A stretch of DNA of 64,000 nucleotides from Sisyra terminalis (lineage: Eukaryota; Arthropoda; Insecta; Neuroptera; Sisyridae). Where the stretch lies: contig OY292274.1 in assembly GCA_958496175.1 (NCBI GenBank), positions 58,042,630-58,106,629 of the forward strand. Reading direction: 5' to 3'. The notes beneath the pieces were generated by a model, which saw only the letters and a list, made by a program, of their open reading frames with translations, searched no databases and was not told the origin of the DNA. Positions 10,925 to 23,425 of this stretch are shown here, piece after piece; within the stretch, counting starts at the first letter, position 1; each line of letters opens with the position of its first letter. The position numbers and the translations under genes were made by a program.

Positions 10925-13900
10925 GTAAAATATGGACACAACCAATTTATCGATAAATTCACTAGAATTAATTTTATATACAAAAAATTCTCTAAAATTT
11001 ATATATTTAATAAGTTTCAACCGCTTTTTTATCTTTTTATTAATTCACAACATAAAATTTCTTATTTCCTTTTGTTAGAACTTTCTTAATTATTTTAATT
11101 GCTATTTAATTCTGTCGTCATTTTTTCAGTTTTAATAATTACTATAAGAGCTTTTAACGTTTTCATTTCCCTCACTAATTACCACACCTACCAATTGCAC
11201 AGCTTGGTTCTACAACAAACCCATATTTGTTTTTCTTTAATATAAAAATCGAATATGCTTGGTTTTTATATAAAAGAAGGATTAAAATTGTTTCTACTCC
11301 AATATATAGTTTCTTTCAACAAAAGCAGGAAACCCTTACAGAAATATTTTGTACACTTTTCATTCCCTCAAAAATCTACATCTCTGGTTTCGTTAAATAT
11401 GATTTAAAAATTGTAGGTTTTACAGGGTAATTTTTTTATTTGTCTGTTATTTTAAAAATGCTTCTTCACAACAAAATCTTGAAATTATTGACTAAAAGTT
11501 AAAGAGAAGGAAAGTGCTGATGTTAACCGGAGTATTAGAGCTTTTCATCGTGAAAACTAATTGAAACTTACTTCATTTATTCATTTCCTGAAGATAAACA
11601 CCTACAAGACACGCAAATCTCCTTTTATAACTTGAAACACTTGCCACGCTTTTTTTTTATCTTGTTTATTTTTTGCTTATTTAAATCATTCAGCATTTAG
11701 TTAGTTTGATAAAATTTACTATGGAGATTTAATATTTTATGGCTTAACTACTATCATACGAAAAATATGTTGTTTTTCGACAATAAACTAAAAAGGTCAT
11801 AAAATATAAAATCATCTGATTTTGTAGATAATAGAATAATAGGCAAAAAATGATACATATTTGTCTAGTAAAACATATTATTCATGACTTTTGTAATTTG
11901 AAAAGTGTATAAAATAAATTGTTTATGTTCCATCATTCTTGTATAACATATACTTCATACGATTCTAACTTTGGTACTCTCGTTTTCATCATCCAAATCT
12001 ACGAATTAACCTTAAAAATATCAGTTTCCATGTACGATTTCGAATAAAATCGATTTTTGTGTCCGAATAGTAAAACTCGAACAATAAAAATGAAATTTCG
12101 TAATCGCTAAAAATTCAACTCAACATATAAAGTTCTATTTGATATGCTAGATTAGTTCAATGTTGTTTTCAAGTTTTCCTATTGCGCTATTCATTGATGA
12201 TTTATGATGTGTTTTTTTTCCTCGTAAGAATTAACATTTTTGGTTCTCAGTTTTTTATTTGTTGGCCAGATTATTCAATTTTAATTCTTATGTATTTTCT
12301 ACCATTTCTCTGGAAAACATTAATTCTTTGATCATTGCATCAAATTGATTGTATTATTTGTGATTCCAATACAAATAAATACAACCTAATTTATTTTTAG
12401 TGATTGAACTTTAGTATTTTATTTCAAGTAAGCACGAATCTTAACAATTTTTAAGTAGATATTACAAACATTGAATTATATAACATAGATCTTCCAAATT
12501 AAGAAATATCTTTTCAATGTAACAAGAAAATGGATATTTATAAACGTTTTCTTAAAGTACATGTAAGTTTGTTAATATTTCTCAATATTTTTAAAGCTCT
12601 GCTGTAAAATAATTTATCACAATTTTATGTTAATCACCTTTTTTAATTTTATTCACAACAATATACTAAAAATTAAAACTTAGACTACCTCAAATAAACT
12701 TTAGTATATTCTACGTCAAAAAAAAAAATATACTTATAAGTTTATAGTTCATCGATTCTTAAGGGTTTTAAAAGTTATTGAAATAAAAAAGAAGTATTTT
12801 CTTACCTTCTAAAATAGTGACTTTAGAAGAAACAGCATTTTCCATCGATTTCTTGTTTTAACGAATACGCCTTTATCTGCAAAGGAAAATTTACATGAAA
12901 AACACGTTACAAAGATTTTGCTTCATATTTTCAATCAATTGTATCATTTTATGGTTCTAAAATATTTTAGACATTTTGTTATTTTTGATAAACTTGCATT
13001 TGAATTTTTAATTTTCAAACATGAACATTATTTAATATAGACAACTTTTTAAGCCCATAAAAACTTTCTGAATATATATGAGCAATAACTTTCATAAAAC
13101 TTTTGTTTTCAAATTTACTTTAACGTATATTTCCTGTATACTCAAAAATGTGGTCAACGATAATAAAAGATAATATATGTGAATAATTTCATACACATAA
13201 GCTCTTGAAATAATTCTTAGCTTCTAATCGATTTTTGAACCACTAAACTTTTTTACAAATTAATCTTTGGTAGAAAATACTACAAAAATAAAATTTCCAT
13301 TTTTTTAATGAAAAAATAACGAATTCGCTTCTAATGGTTTATAGGTTTATAGGATTCTATAAGACAAAAGTCTTTGCAACCAAAAATTCTATACTTCGGA
13401 GTAAAGATGTGACATTGCTCAAAAAAGCATCAATAGTTTTAAAAAAGAAATATCAATGGTTAAAAAATCGACGTTTATGAACGATATATCGATTTCTTTC
13501 GATGGTTTTTGCCACCATTCAAATATATTTATAAAAAAAAAATCTTTATTTATAACATTATATATATTATCTAAAAATTGTTAAAATTCTGTCAGTTTAT
13601 AATCTAACGTCGTTTGATTAAAATCTAAGCTAACCAAACCTACCACTAGTTGATAATCTAACGCGTTATTTTATAAACTAACGGAATTTATAAATCTACG
13701 CTTGTGACAGAGAAATGTATCTATTAATGTGTGTAGCAGTAATCATAAACGAGGCAAATGGTGGCGCTATAATCAAATATTAAACATAATGAAACGCTAT
13801 ATAATAGTGTGAGTATATGAATAATGAATGAAAGAGGAAGAAGGCAATGCTAAAAATATAAGTTTAACCACACGTAAAACTGAATCAGTCGTTAAATAAA

Positions 13901-14100
13901 AAAACAACATAAAAAAAAGAAACACGGAAAACCAAAGTTTATATAAAGTTGGAACCACAAAGCAGATCTAATAAAAATATGCACAGCAAATATTTTGCTT
14001 TTGCTTTTTTATTGATAACAATTCTTGGTAAAATATGATTCATTTTTACTTTTCGATGCTGTATATTCATTCTTATACGTATAAAAAAATTTTTTTAAAT
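10925..14100. other. 3-kb AT-rich stretch without recognised features
   Basis: Only short ORFs occur, the longest at 11227-11430 (67 codons, plus strand), rich in Phe and Ile and without a recognisable domain. No copy of the window's repeat families is evident. Long A/T homopolymers are frequent. Confidence 0.35.
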
Positions 14101-14105
14101 CAAAT

Positions 14106-15150
14106 TTGATATTAATCAAATATACGATTGGAAGTTCAAACCACAACAATAAGAAACCTACTCTTCCTTAGGATAATTGGGTACCTAGAATCAACCTATC
14201 CCAGGGAAAGGGCTCAGTAGATAATACACAACCACTACTATTTCAAAATACTTTCTTAGAATTGTGAAAGAACTACCTAAAGCACATAATTTATTACACA
14301 GAGGGGTCAGTAATAGATGGGAGATTAGATATGGCAATAGTGAGTAAAAATATGGCAATCAGAAAAAGATTGCCAGAGAGTACCTCCATATTTTCCGCTA
14401 AAATTGAGACTATTCGAATATGTTTGGAAATATTTGAAAAAAGACCAAAAGAACATCCGTCAATCAATTGTACAGATTCATGAGCCTGCCTGAAAGCTCT
14501 TCTTAAGAAAAAGAAAAAAAACACTGCCATTTTAGAACTGCAAAATAAATTCAGAAAACTTTGGACAAATAAGTCTCATGTGGATTCCCGGACATCAAGG
14601 AAAATGAGGCAACGAAAGAGCTGATAAAGAAGCTAGGGAATCTGAGCCAGGAACACACCATTAAAATGACCCAAAATTTATCACAACTTCATTGGAATAA
14701 TACTTGGCGGATAAGACTTCAAGTGTTAAAGATTTAAGGAAAACAATAGTGGAAAGCTCAAAGATTGGCGAAATCACCTGAAAAGAGGAGATAGTTTTGA
14801 ATAGAGTGCAAATCGATCATACGAATCTGACACTTTTCCATAAAATACCTGGAATAACTGAAGGGTGTGATCGATGTGGAACTGAAAAACCAGTGGACCA
14901 TATCTCACTGGAATGCAAAGAAACTGAAGCGGAAAGAACAAGTGGTGTCCCCCGGAAAATAGAAGACTTTTTGTCCATAGAAGGAAGTGTGAAGGCAACC
15001 TTAATGTTTCTTAGGGAAACTAAAAATTTTAAAGATTTATAATCCAGGTACGAGGTGTGATATTACATGGGAAAGTTTAGTTAAGTTTAGACTAAAACAT
15101 GATACGCTAATGACCCTGACAGTTGAAGCAACCGCGACTGTAAATAACTA
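14106..15150 (+). pseudogene. Non-LTR retrotransposon 3' fragment with RNase H domain
   Basis: This is a 5'-truncated ORF2 end. Translating with several stops and shifts gives, in order, a pre-RNase H segment (IIGYLESTYPREGA, about 14170) and an RNase H core. The core shows TEGSVIDGRL (first acidic site, Asp changed to Glu), FSAKIETI, the TDS box and IPGHQGK-GNERADKEA (final Asp kept). After it comes the usual tail LNRVQIDHTNLTLFHKI, then CDRCGTEKPVDHISLEC, a Cys/His cluster typical of I, R1 and jockey-like elements. The open part is 14797-15042. A short 3' untranslated region ends in an A-run near 15150-15161. It is a dead-on-arrival insertion; the clade is not resolved. Confidence 0.8.
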
Positions 15151-15161
15151 AGGAAAAAAAA

Positions 15162-16490
15162 ATATGTCGACCAAATTTTCAATATCATTAGTTTACATTA
15201 CATACGTGCAATATTCGTTAAAGTTTAAAACTTGTTTAACATTCTACTTGTATTTCAAACTATTATTGTTATTATTGAAAACACAATCAACAAGTAATAT
15301 TTGTCTTAATAAATTTCAAGACAACTCGTTACATAACAAATTAAGTGAATACCTACATTAAACCTAATCAAAATTATAATTGGTTTCCTTATGATCCAAT
15401 TAAGATACATAAGATTCTAAAGTAATGATATTTCGAAATCAACAAGTATTGGACAAGTTATATAATTTTAATTGTGTTTGTATTTGTAAGGGAAATTTTG
15501 GCGCACAATGAGTAGGCAGTTGTATTTACTTCATTAAGTAAAATAACAATGTTGAACAAATTTCATTTAAACTTCAACAAATTCGATATTTTCCTATTTA
15601 AAATTAATTCGAAAATCTTCTTTTGTTAGTGTAGGTGTATGTTCCATGAAATTTACGAAGAGTAAATAAAAGCAAAAAAATATTTTAAGGGTTTAAAGCA
15701 GAAGTTCTTATAGGTAATACTCCTAGAATTTATATATTTTGTATTACATACAATATACATTTACATTAAATTTAAAAAAATAACTTTCCACTTAAATTAA
15801 TTCAACTTTCAATATTTAAAACACAAATACAACATCTTCTTTAAAACAACACTGTTTTATAATTACTTCTTAGAAATACAAACTGATATTAATTAACATA
15901 AACTATTGTTGAATTTCTACTACTTTATTAAAATCATAAAATAGTTCACTTTTTTCTACACAAAGTTGTCTTATAAAATTTTATCTGTGAGTTGAAAGTG
16001 AAACTGGTTTCATTATATTATTTGTCCTTTATTCGCTGTAAGTAATTAAATGGTATTTATTTTAAAACACATTTTAAAATAAACATGTAAATCATCAGCG
16101 AAAAACAATCAAATTTTGAACAAGATAAGAAACGTTTTAATTTTATTACCATGAAAGCATATTTATTTAAATTGGACTATTAAAAATTATGATAATTATA
16201 TTTGATACACAGTAATACAAATATTTATTCAAGGCGGATCGGTAAATTTTTGAGTATATTAGAAGTACATGGTAATTACCCAGAAGCATTCTTAATAAAA
16301 AAAATGCTTACAAACACCTGTATTTAATTTTTAATGACCTGTTAATTAACAACTTTTGAATTCTTTTCTATATAAAAAGGTAATTTTCTTATTAAAGGAA
16401 AAATCGCTCGAATTGGAACAGTTTAACAGTTCCCTCAAACAATTTCAAAGTTTGCTGTCTTTTTTAATTTTTCTGATAAGACATCCAGGA
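15162..16490. other. AT-rich stretch, nothing recognised
   Basis: One 65-codon ORF at 15164-15361 has no domain signature. No repeats are shared with the rest of the window as far as I can see. Confidence 0.3.
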
Positions 16491-16598
16491 TAGTGATATC
16501 AATGATTTTTATATAACCATTTCATCAGCCCAATGTCCGCTATAGTATTTTTTCTTATAGAAACTTCATTGCTCATAGGGACTATGCGTTGTTTACAG

Positions 16599-16817
16599 TT
16601 ACTTGAGGATATTTTTTTCGTGATAGTAAATATTATTTGGACACTCTTCCCAGCTTTGACTTCCTTCTTTCATTTCAGTAATCATTTCTCCAAGAGCTTT
16701 ACGTTGGTTTGCAGCAAGGTTTATAAAATACACAGGTGGCCTCATGGTGGCTACGTGATGGATACGTGACGTATCCAGAAGAAATTCGTACATATCTTCA
16801 GACTGATTCAATTTCAA
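16599..16817 (-). other. Unrecognised 72-codon ORF next to a reverse transcriptase relic
   Basis: The peptide begins MKLNQSEDMYEFLL and contains MRPPVYFINLAANQRKALGE; its composition is unusually non-repetitive for this AT-rich region. It follows the reverse transcriptase relic on the same strand but does not resemble the usual jockey sequence after motif C. It may be a rearranged internal part of the element or an unrelated insertion. I cannot assign it. Confidence 0.25.
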
Positions 16818-16869
16818 AATTCTTCGTATGACGTCATTTTTTTTTTCTAATGAAGCAACCTGTGTAGTT

Positions 16870-17365
16870 TACAAACCTTGGGTTTGCAGTTTCTGTGATA
16901 CCCTATTCGGTATTTCGTCTATAGCGAATATCGCTGTATAGTCAGCGAAAGAAGGTTATGGCTATGGAGGTTTTCTTTCTTTCTGGTACTTGGGATGTAT
17001 ATATAAGATGAAGGTATGGCCCAAGAGAAACCCCCCTGAGAAACCTGGAACTCCCCACGTGACAGCCATTTTTTTAATCGCCATACATCGGCAGTGATGT
17101 TGGATTAAGAAGAGATGGCCCAAGTATGTTTCTTTGTGAAATATCAGCTTCTGAAGCTTCTGATACCAGCTTCTTTTGAAATTCGGATTGAAATGGGTCT
17201 CTCGAAGGCAACCTATAAATATCGGTCCTACAGCTATGACTTAATGATGTAGAAATTTTGTTCAAGAAATATTTTTTTAATTTTATATAGAAGTCTCTCG
17301 TGTCATACTTCTACATGTTATACTCTATCGAATACCTGTTTAACGTCTATAAACACCCCAAAACT
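16870..17365 (-). pseudogene. Jockey-type reverse transcriptase relic (palm motifs A to C)
   Basis: Read on the minus strand with frame changes, the palm motifs of a non-LTR reverse transcriptase appear in order. FIDVKQVFDRV is motif A (about 17355-17320). LLYKIKKIFLEQ follows. A decayed motif B reads GVP-G-LRGVSLGPYLHLIYTSQVPE (about 17060-16985). Motif C is FADYTAIFA (about 16940), where the family has FADDTA. The second catalytic Asp is therefore changed to Tyr. Several stops and frame shifts break it. An open segment at 17074-17265 between motifs A and B is not typical of the family. It is 5'-truncated and inactive. Confidence 0.7.
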
Positions 17366-17990
17366 TAGATTTTTTTATTTTTTAGGCTAAATCTGATTAG
17401 ATTTATTATCCTGTGACACTATTGAATTATTAATATTAATCTAAAATATAAATGTTAATTTAAAGTCTTCTGTGGGTCGCTTCTTTGATTCGCTTTTCAG
17501 AGCTTTTCAAATATTTTAGATATCACTATCACTGGTAGGTTAACTAATGGCCGCTTTGCCAGGTATGGGAACTGTGCTAATTAAAATTATTAAATATTTC
17601 GGTTCTATCTACAGCACAATACAATAAGCCTATAAAGTTCATAAAGAAATCAAAAACGCCCGGAAAAACAAGCAATTTTGTGAAATCGTAATGGTCTTTT
17701 CTCCAAAATTTACTCCTTTTTATGCCCCAAATATCCTCAAATCCTAACAAAATACCTATGCGATAAATAATTTTGCGTTTAATTCGGTAACAAAATTAGT
17801 TCCGGATGACGAATGGTAGCAGAAGTCCCATTGTATCACATATTGTAGTGAAATGGTACTCAGTAAAATATTACTTACGGTTTTAAACTTTAAAAATATT
17901 TGAATCTTTAAGCTGCAACGAAAATTAAAGTGAAACTTTTTTTTTATTATAATAAAATATAAGTCAGGATGTAGTAGACCCAAGTTAATC
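17366..17990. other. AT-rich spacer, nothing recognised
   Basis: A minus-strand ORF at 17756-17992 (78 codons) has no recognised domain. No other repeat seen. Confidence 0.3.
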
Positions 17991-18022
17991 AATGTTTTTT
18001 TATTATTTATTTATTCCAATGT

Positions 18023-18059
18023 GCAACGTTTCGTCGGTGTAATTCCGACTTCATCAGGC
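18023..18059 (-). ncRNA. Hammerhead-like module 3
   Basis: On the minus strand: GC, CTGATGA, A, perfect stem GTCGG/CCGAC with a 7-base loop, GAAACGTT, GC. Both core boxes and the GC/GC closing pair are intact, so this is one of the best-preserved copies. It is followed outward by GGAATAAATAAATAAT and an A-run, as expected for the 3' end of a retroelement. Confidence 0.5.
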
Positions 18060-18129
18060 AACCTTGAAATATTCATGGTTTATTAAAATAATCATTCTTA
18101 TGATATACTAATTTAGACCTGAAACAATG

Positions 18130-18655
18130 AAGATTTTTTTTATTTACAATATTATTACCTTCCATACAAAATTTCAATACTATATGAAATATGCGCACAA
18201 AATAAAATAAAAGAAATCCTTTCCTGTAGTGAAGAGTAATCATTCACCTAATGGCAGTGGGATTTCGGAATTGTTGAGTGAAACCAACAATTGTTGGAAC
18301 TCTTTATTAATCATTTAGTAGATCTCGTGGCCATTGGCGTTGTAATTGACGTGGAGGGTTATTTGGATGGGATGTAAAAGATAGGATTTAAGCTTCTAGG
18401 TTTGGGTGATTATGCAGCTTGTTATGAAATTTTTAGAAAGGGTCTTCGATGAAATTATTGACAAAGGGAATTTTAAAATCGTTATGTATGACCTAATTTT
18501 TTAACGTAGTAGGGAGTATTTAGGATATGACGGGGGAGTTTTGATTGGAAGGATTGGGTTTGTTGGATGTTTGAGTACTTGGCAGAACCCCACATCTCTA
18601 CTCCGTATGTTCACATGGGTTGAATTATGGTTGTATATATAAAGTATTAATTTAT
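18130..18655 (-). pseudogene. Non-LTR retrotransposon C-terminal fragment (jockey-type)
   Basis: On the minus strand the thumb and C-terminal part of a jockey-like ORF2 can be read with frame changes: TYG-EMWGSAKYSN (about 18610-18570), then QSFQSKL, LNTPYYVKN, VIHNDFKIPFV, a PHRL-like stretch HNKLHNHPN and the final PRDL near 18315. These blocks match the usual end of the jockey reverse transcriptase in order. A 3' untranslated stretch follows and an AATAAAAAAAA-like tail is present near 18150-18130. The 5' end is truncated. The hammerhead-like module at 18023-18059 lies about 70 bp beyond this tail and may belong to a separate insertion. Confidence 0.65.
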
Positions 18656-20365
18656 TTATAGTGTTAAATATAGATTTAGGTTCTAAGAACCTGCGTTACA
18701 GTTCGTAACGTCTATTTGGGAAGACAAACAATAAAGTAACTTTTTTCAATTTTCCCAAACCATGTCGAAATCAGTATTCTCTATTGATTTTATTCGTGAA
18801 TAGTACAAATATAAAAAAGCAAACAATATCAATAAACATAAGTGTACAATACATTTACGTCAAGAAAATAATTTTCCATATAAATATGAAAAATAATAAG
18901 CGTATCATAAGACAGACGTAATCAAAATGCATGCATTTCCGATCAACATAAAACTTTGTGTTGTGTGAAGGAATAGTGCTGAAACATCTTGAATAAAATT
19001 ATAATCTTGTAAAATAACTGAACAACAACGATGACAAAATTCTATTGAATTTATTCCATTCGACGTAGAACTCTGAATTCTTGAGAATAACGTCCTCAAC
19101 TTTAATTTCTACTTCACAAATTTTCCAAATGTAAGATTGCAAACCTAACGAACCATAAATGAAATAAAACAAACTTGAAAATATTTTGTGTGTAAGTTCA
19201 ACTAAATCAGCATCAATGGAAACATTTTGAAACATAAACCATGAATGCTTATTTTGTTAGAACGTATTTGAAAAGTTTCAATTTAAATACAAAAGTATTG
19301 GCTTGAAACGTATTTTTACCTTATTTTTTTCTTCTTCAAAATATCGTTTGAATATTTTCATTTTATTATTTTAAAACTATAAAAAATCACGGAATGGAAT
19401 ATTTTTTAAATTAAATTGAAAATTAATTGTTTCAATTTTACAAAAAAAAAAAAAAAAAACGATATAAAGAGGCAAACGTAACTACAGCCAAGCACTTATA
19501 GTAAAGTTATTAAGAATATAAGTAGCACTTAAAATTTTTAATTCCTTTCCAAGTACCTTTTTTGCAGATTCAAACAACGCTTTAAAGTATATTTAAATGA
19601 ACAAGAGCATTGCAAATTTGCTTAATAGCTTCACTGTTCTTTACAGCGAGAAAATCACGCACTTTTAAGGAAAATTACATTCTTGTAAAATTCTAATATA
19701 ATTTTAATCAATGAAAAAATCGATTTTTTTCATCCCTTTTGTCATTTTCTATAAATAAAATGTTTTATACTTATAAGTTTTTTTTTTTAATTTTTGTCTG
19801 AAATTTCATTTCCATTTTGACAGAATAATCTTTTTAGCTGAATAAAAAATAATATAACACCTTCCCTTTATTCGAAACGTTATGATATTCAATTTTTCAT
19901 AAGCTATAAAAAAAATTCTAATATGATAAGTATGTTTTATAAATAAGAAAAATATGTTTTCTTGTACTTTATTATACATTTCTTTAAAAAGTATTGACTT
20001 AGTTTTCGTATTTTTAATATAATTTATAATAAAAAAATATTGTTTTTTTTTTCCAAAGAGATAAAATGTTGATAATATTTTCTATATTAATAAAAAAATT
20101 TTTTTTTCTATCACAGAAGAATCATATAATACAAAAAGTGATTTATAGATATAAATTATACTTAAACTGTTTACGTTTAAATCTCCTACTGGGAAGTAAG
20201 CAATAAATTTCTAATTTTCACTCGATGTAGTAACAAATGGTGAAAAAGATTTTCTATTTTTTTCTGTTAACTTCTTAACCATTTTGGAGCCTTAGAAATT
20301 AAGATTAAATATAATATCTTTTATGATTTTAAAAATCAAGAAACAATTTTTTAGAGCTATACAGC
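18656..20365. other. AT-rich stretch with a long A-run, no recognised gene
   Basis: Two overlapping minus-strand ORFs (18905-19099 and 18999-19235) have no domain signature. A homopolymer of about 19 A lies near 19441-19459. Small perfect palindromes AGGTTCTAAGAACCT and CGTTACAGTTCGTAACG sit together near 18676-18710, without clear meaning. Confidence 0.3.
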
Positions 20366-20371
20366 TGGGTC

Positions 20372-21706
20372 AGTTTTAGGTAGGATCTTTGAGTGGGGCT
20401 AAAAGGTCCGCGTGTATAAAGGTCCACCATGAGTATCTAAAATACTAGTGGCATATTGTTCTATTTAACTATAATGGTAGGGATGAGGAAGTGTAAGAAA
20501 AATTTCGAAGCCACCCTGGTAGTTAAGCTACATCACAGATAAGAGATTTACGACGGAACTTCGATATTTTTACGAATGTAAAGTTTTTAATTATTATTCT
20601 TTTCGGTTTCCAGCAGTAATATTGCTTGGACTACACTAAAACATAATTTAATAGTATATGAGATTTAGTGGTATTTCAGGATTTATTATTAGTTTTTAGC
20701 TAATTTAAACAGTAAACTAGTTATAGCCTATTAAAAACACTGGAATGTAACTGGGGTAAAAAGGTCCACGTGGATCTTTTTCTTACCTAGACACGTGAAG
20801 GTTGGATACAGCGCAATATTTGTAAGCAATGAGCCCATGAAAACTGTTTTTCTAACCGAGAGATCTTTACTTCATTTGTTATGATTGTGGTTTAGGAAAA
20901 GATTAGTCTGATTAAGTTAAGATAAAGGTATAAAAAATATTACTTATGTTACAATTAATGTCAATATTATTATAAATAAAGAAGAGTTTTATGTTATGTT
21001 TAAAATGACTGTAATAAAATTTTCCAAATGAAACTCCAGAAATATTTCATTGATTCAAATACTTTTATAAACTCATAACACCTGTTAAATACTTGAAATA
21101 AATACAGAATCTTTTTGCCCCTTAGCCGTCCCTTTTTGCCCCTACTAAGGGACAAAAAGAGACAGACGACAAGGTCTAGAAAAAATGTAAAATGACAAAC
21201 TTCTATATCAGCCCTGGCCAACCCAAATTGCACCCCGGGCCGCATTGACGACCTAAAATTTTCTAAGGGCCGCACATACAGACATCATACAAAAATAATT
21301 TCATTTTTTTATCATTATAAATTTTATACTTAATTCTTTTTTTTAAGTATTATAAATTTTACGAATGCAGAGGTAATTTGAAAATACAAACAGATAAATG
21401 TAAAAAAACAATACTATAGCCAGATGTATAAAGAAAACACACATTGAACAAACAAAAAATGTATTTATATATTAATCAACATTCTGAAGTACCCAATTTT
21501 ATAAAAAAAATATTTCTTCATACATGACCGCGGGTTGGTCAGGGCTGTTCTATATGGATGATTCCATTAAAAATTAGACTAAACATGGCCAGATATTTGT
21601 TTGTTTGGTTAGCATTATACGTTTCAAATTAATAGGGTTAGTTTTCACAATATAACACGAAATATTAAAATTGGACCTTTAAACCCCATCCGACCCTACC
21701 TCAATA
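20372..21706. repeat. Possible inverted-repeat element with GGTCC-rich ends
   Basis: The left block TAGGTAGGATCTTT...TGGGGCTAAAAGGTCC (20378-20410) resembles the reverse of the block at 21674-21706 (GAGGTAGGGTC, TGGGGTTTAAAGGTCC). The interior repeats AAGGTCCACGTGGA-like motifs near 20765 and has CCTTTTTGCCCC repeats near 21115-21160. A complete hAT MITE lies inside at 21209-21547. The match is imperfect and no target duplication was found. Confidence 0.35.
21209..21547. mobile_element. hAT-type MITE with exact 8-bp TSD TTCTATAT
   Basis: The ends read CAGCCCTGGCCAACCC and, reversed, CAGCCCTGACCAACCC, a typical hAT terminal repeat. The subterminal GGGCCGCA motif is also typical of hAT families. 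An exact duplication TTCTATAT flanks it at 21201-21208 and 21548-21555. At 339 bp it cannot encode a transposase and depends on one elsewhere. The perfect duplication suggests a relatively young insertion. Confidence 0.92.
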
Positions 21707-21715
21707 TAGTACCTC

Positions 21716-22180
21716 GATTGATATTTGAGAATCATGAGTATCTAAGAGTAAGATTATAAGTAATGATTTCAAAAATATAACAAAATGTTTACCAAATTTT
21801 AAAACGAACTAATTAATCAACCCCAAAATAAATAAATCAATCAACCCCAGACTACATTGTTTTCTTTCGCACATCGCCTAACCCTAACAGAAGCACCAAA
21901 TCAAAAGTAGAGCTATGAAATACAAAGCTAAACCATCGAACTTAAAAATGAATTAAATTTTCAGTAGTATTTTATGAAATTGGAGGTATTACAACAAAAA
22001 CGACGAATGGAAATTTTTTACTTACATGCGTTATTTATCGAAACGAAAGCTCAGCTTTTTTACCATGTGTGCTAGGAATGGCTCGGTTTTTGTAATTAAA
22101 GGTTGCATCACGACTTACATTAACATTTAAACCTTAAATTAGTTATTAAGGGTTGTCATTCTACTTCTATAGCCAATAAT
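21716..22180. other. Spacer, nothing recognised
   Basis: No ORF or repeat copy recognised between the inverted-repeat element and the 3' end of the retrotransposon relic. Confidence 0.3.
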
Positions 22181-23425
22181 AAAATAAAATTTATTGCTCT
22201 TATAATGTATAATATATAAATATTTTTGTTTACAATTCGTTTTTAATTTTAAGTGTGATGTACCTTGCATAAACCATCCAAGCAGCGTCTGTAGATCCTG
22301 ATCTAGGATAGAGATTAGTTTACGATATTGTAGTTGTTTATAGTAGTTGAGGAAAAATAGATGGCAATTTTTAAAAGAGACCCCGAATTGTTTCTGCTTT
22401 CAATTTGTTATAAAACCATATGTCTTATTCTTTTACATTTGTATTTTCTGTATTTGTGGAGTAGGTCATCGAGAATGTAGTCACTGATGCTTCTAATTAT
22501 TTGGCTAGGCCCACTTCTACAATTTGTGTAGAATTTCCGCGACAAAGCGAGAATATATAAATTTAGCGGTAATATATTTAATTCCTCATGAAGGTCGAGT
22601 ACCTTGTATTTGGCTGCCGGCTGGGTAGTTTCCCAGTATTCTTAGTAATTTATTTTGGACTCTTTGTATTGTCAGATACTTGATTTCGCTTACTGAACCC
22701 CAGACTGGACATGCATATGTAAACACTGGTCTGAGCACTGTTTTATAAATTATTAATTTATTGCTGATAAACAGCCTTGATTGTCTATTTAGCAATGGAT
22801 ATAAGATGATAGTTCGGGCCATTAATTTATTTTTAGATAGTTTGATATGTTCAACAAAATTGAGTCTGGAATTCAGTTGCATCCCCAAGTATCTAACTGT
22901 TTTTGCCCATTCTATATTTTTCCCATTTATAAGTACCTTTTTATGCTTGTTGGGTCTACTTCTAGTGAATAGGATAGCTTCAGTTTTGTTATTATTGGCC
23001 ATTATTTTTCATTTTTAAAAAAAATCATTATTCTTTTTAAGGCCTTGGTTAGTTTATTGGCCACTATATCAGCTCTCCAGGAGGATGCAAAAATTGCTGT
23101 ATCGTCAGCATATAGGGAAAAGAAAATTTCGGGTGTCCGCGGGATATCATTTATATATAGTATAAATAGAATAGGTCCCATAATAGACCCTTGAGGGACT
23201 CCAGCCTTAATTATTCTGCTATTTGACATTTCATTTTTGATTTGCAAACAAAATTGGCGCTCTTGGAGATAACTCCATATTATTATTATTATTATAATGT
23301 ATCTTAGAAATTTCATTTTAATTAGTTTGTATATTAGCCCTTCATGCCATAGAGTATCAAAAGCCTTTTCTATGTCAAGTAGAGCCATTCCCGTGTCTAT
23401 AGCCAATCAGCCCCTAGTTTTTTAA
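22180..23425 (-). pseudogene. Jockey-type non-LTR reverse transcriptase relic
   Basis: This is the second half of a non-LTR ORF2, truncated just before motif A. On the minus strand: LLDIEKAFDTLWHEGL is motif A (about 23390); AGVPQGSIMGP-LFILYINDIP is motif B (about 23200); SLYADDTAIFA is motif C with both catalytic Asp kept (about 23110). A shift near 23005 leads into NKTEAILFTRSRP, then RYLGMQLNSRLNF, TYACPVWGS and QRVQNKLLRILGNYPAG. Another shift near 22620 leads to LHEELNILPLNLYILALS-KFY, the family's C-terminus, down to about 22420. A 3' untranslated region runs to roughly 22180. A run of Ile codons (ATT repeat near 23278-23298) interrupts the segment before motif B. Two frame shifts make it inactive. 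Confidence 0.85.

Noticed and set aside
18676..18710. Adjacent small palindromes
   Set aside because: Short and isolated; no repeat copies or element context in the window.
22761..23018. Hydrophobic plus-strand ORF of 85 codons
   Set aside because: It is antisense to the reverse transcriptase relic.
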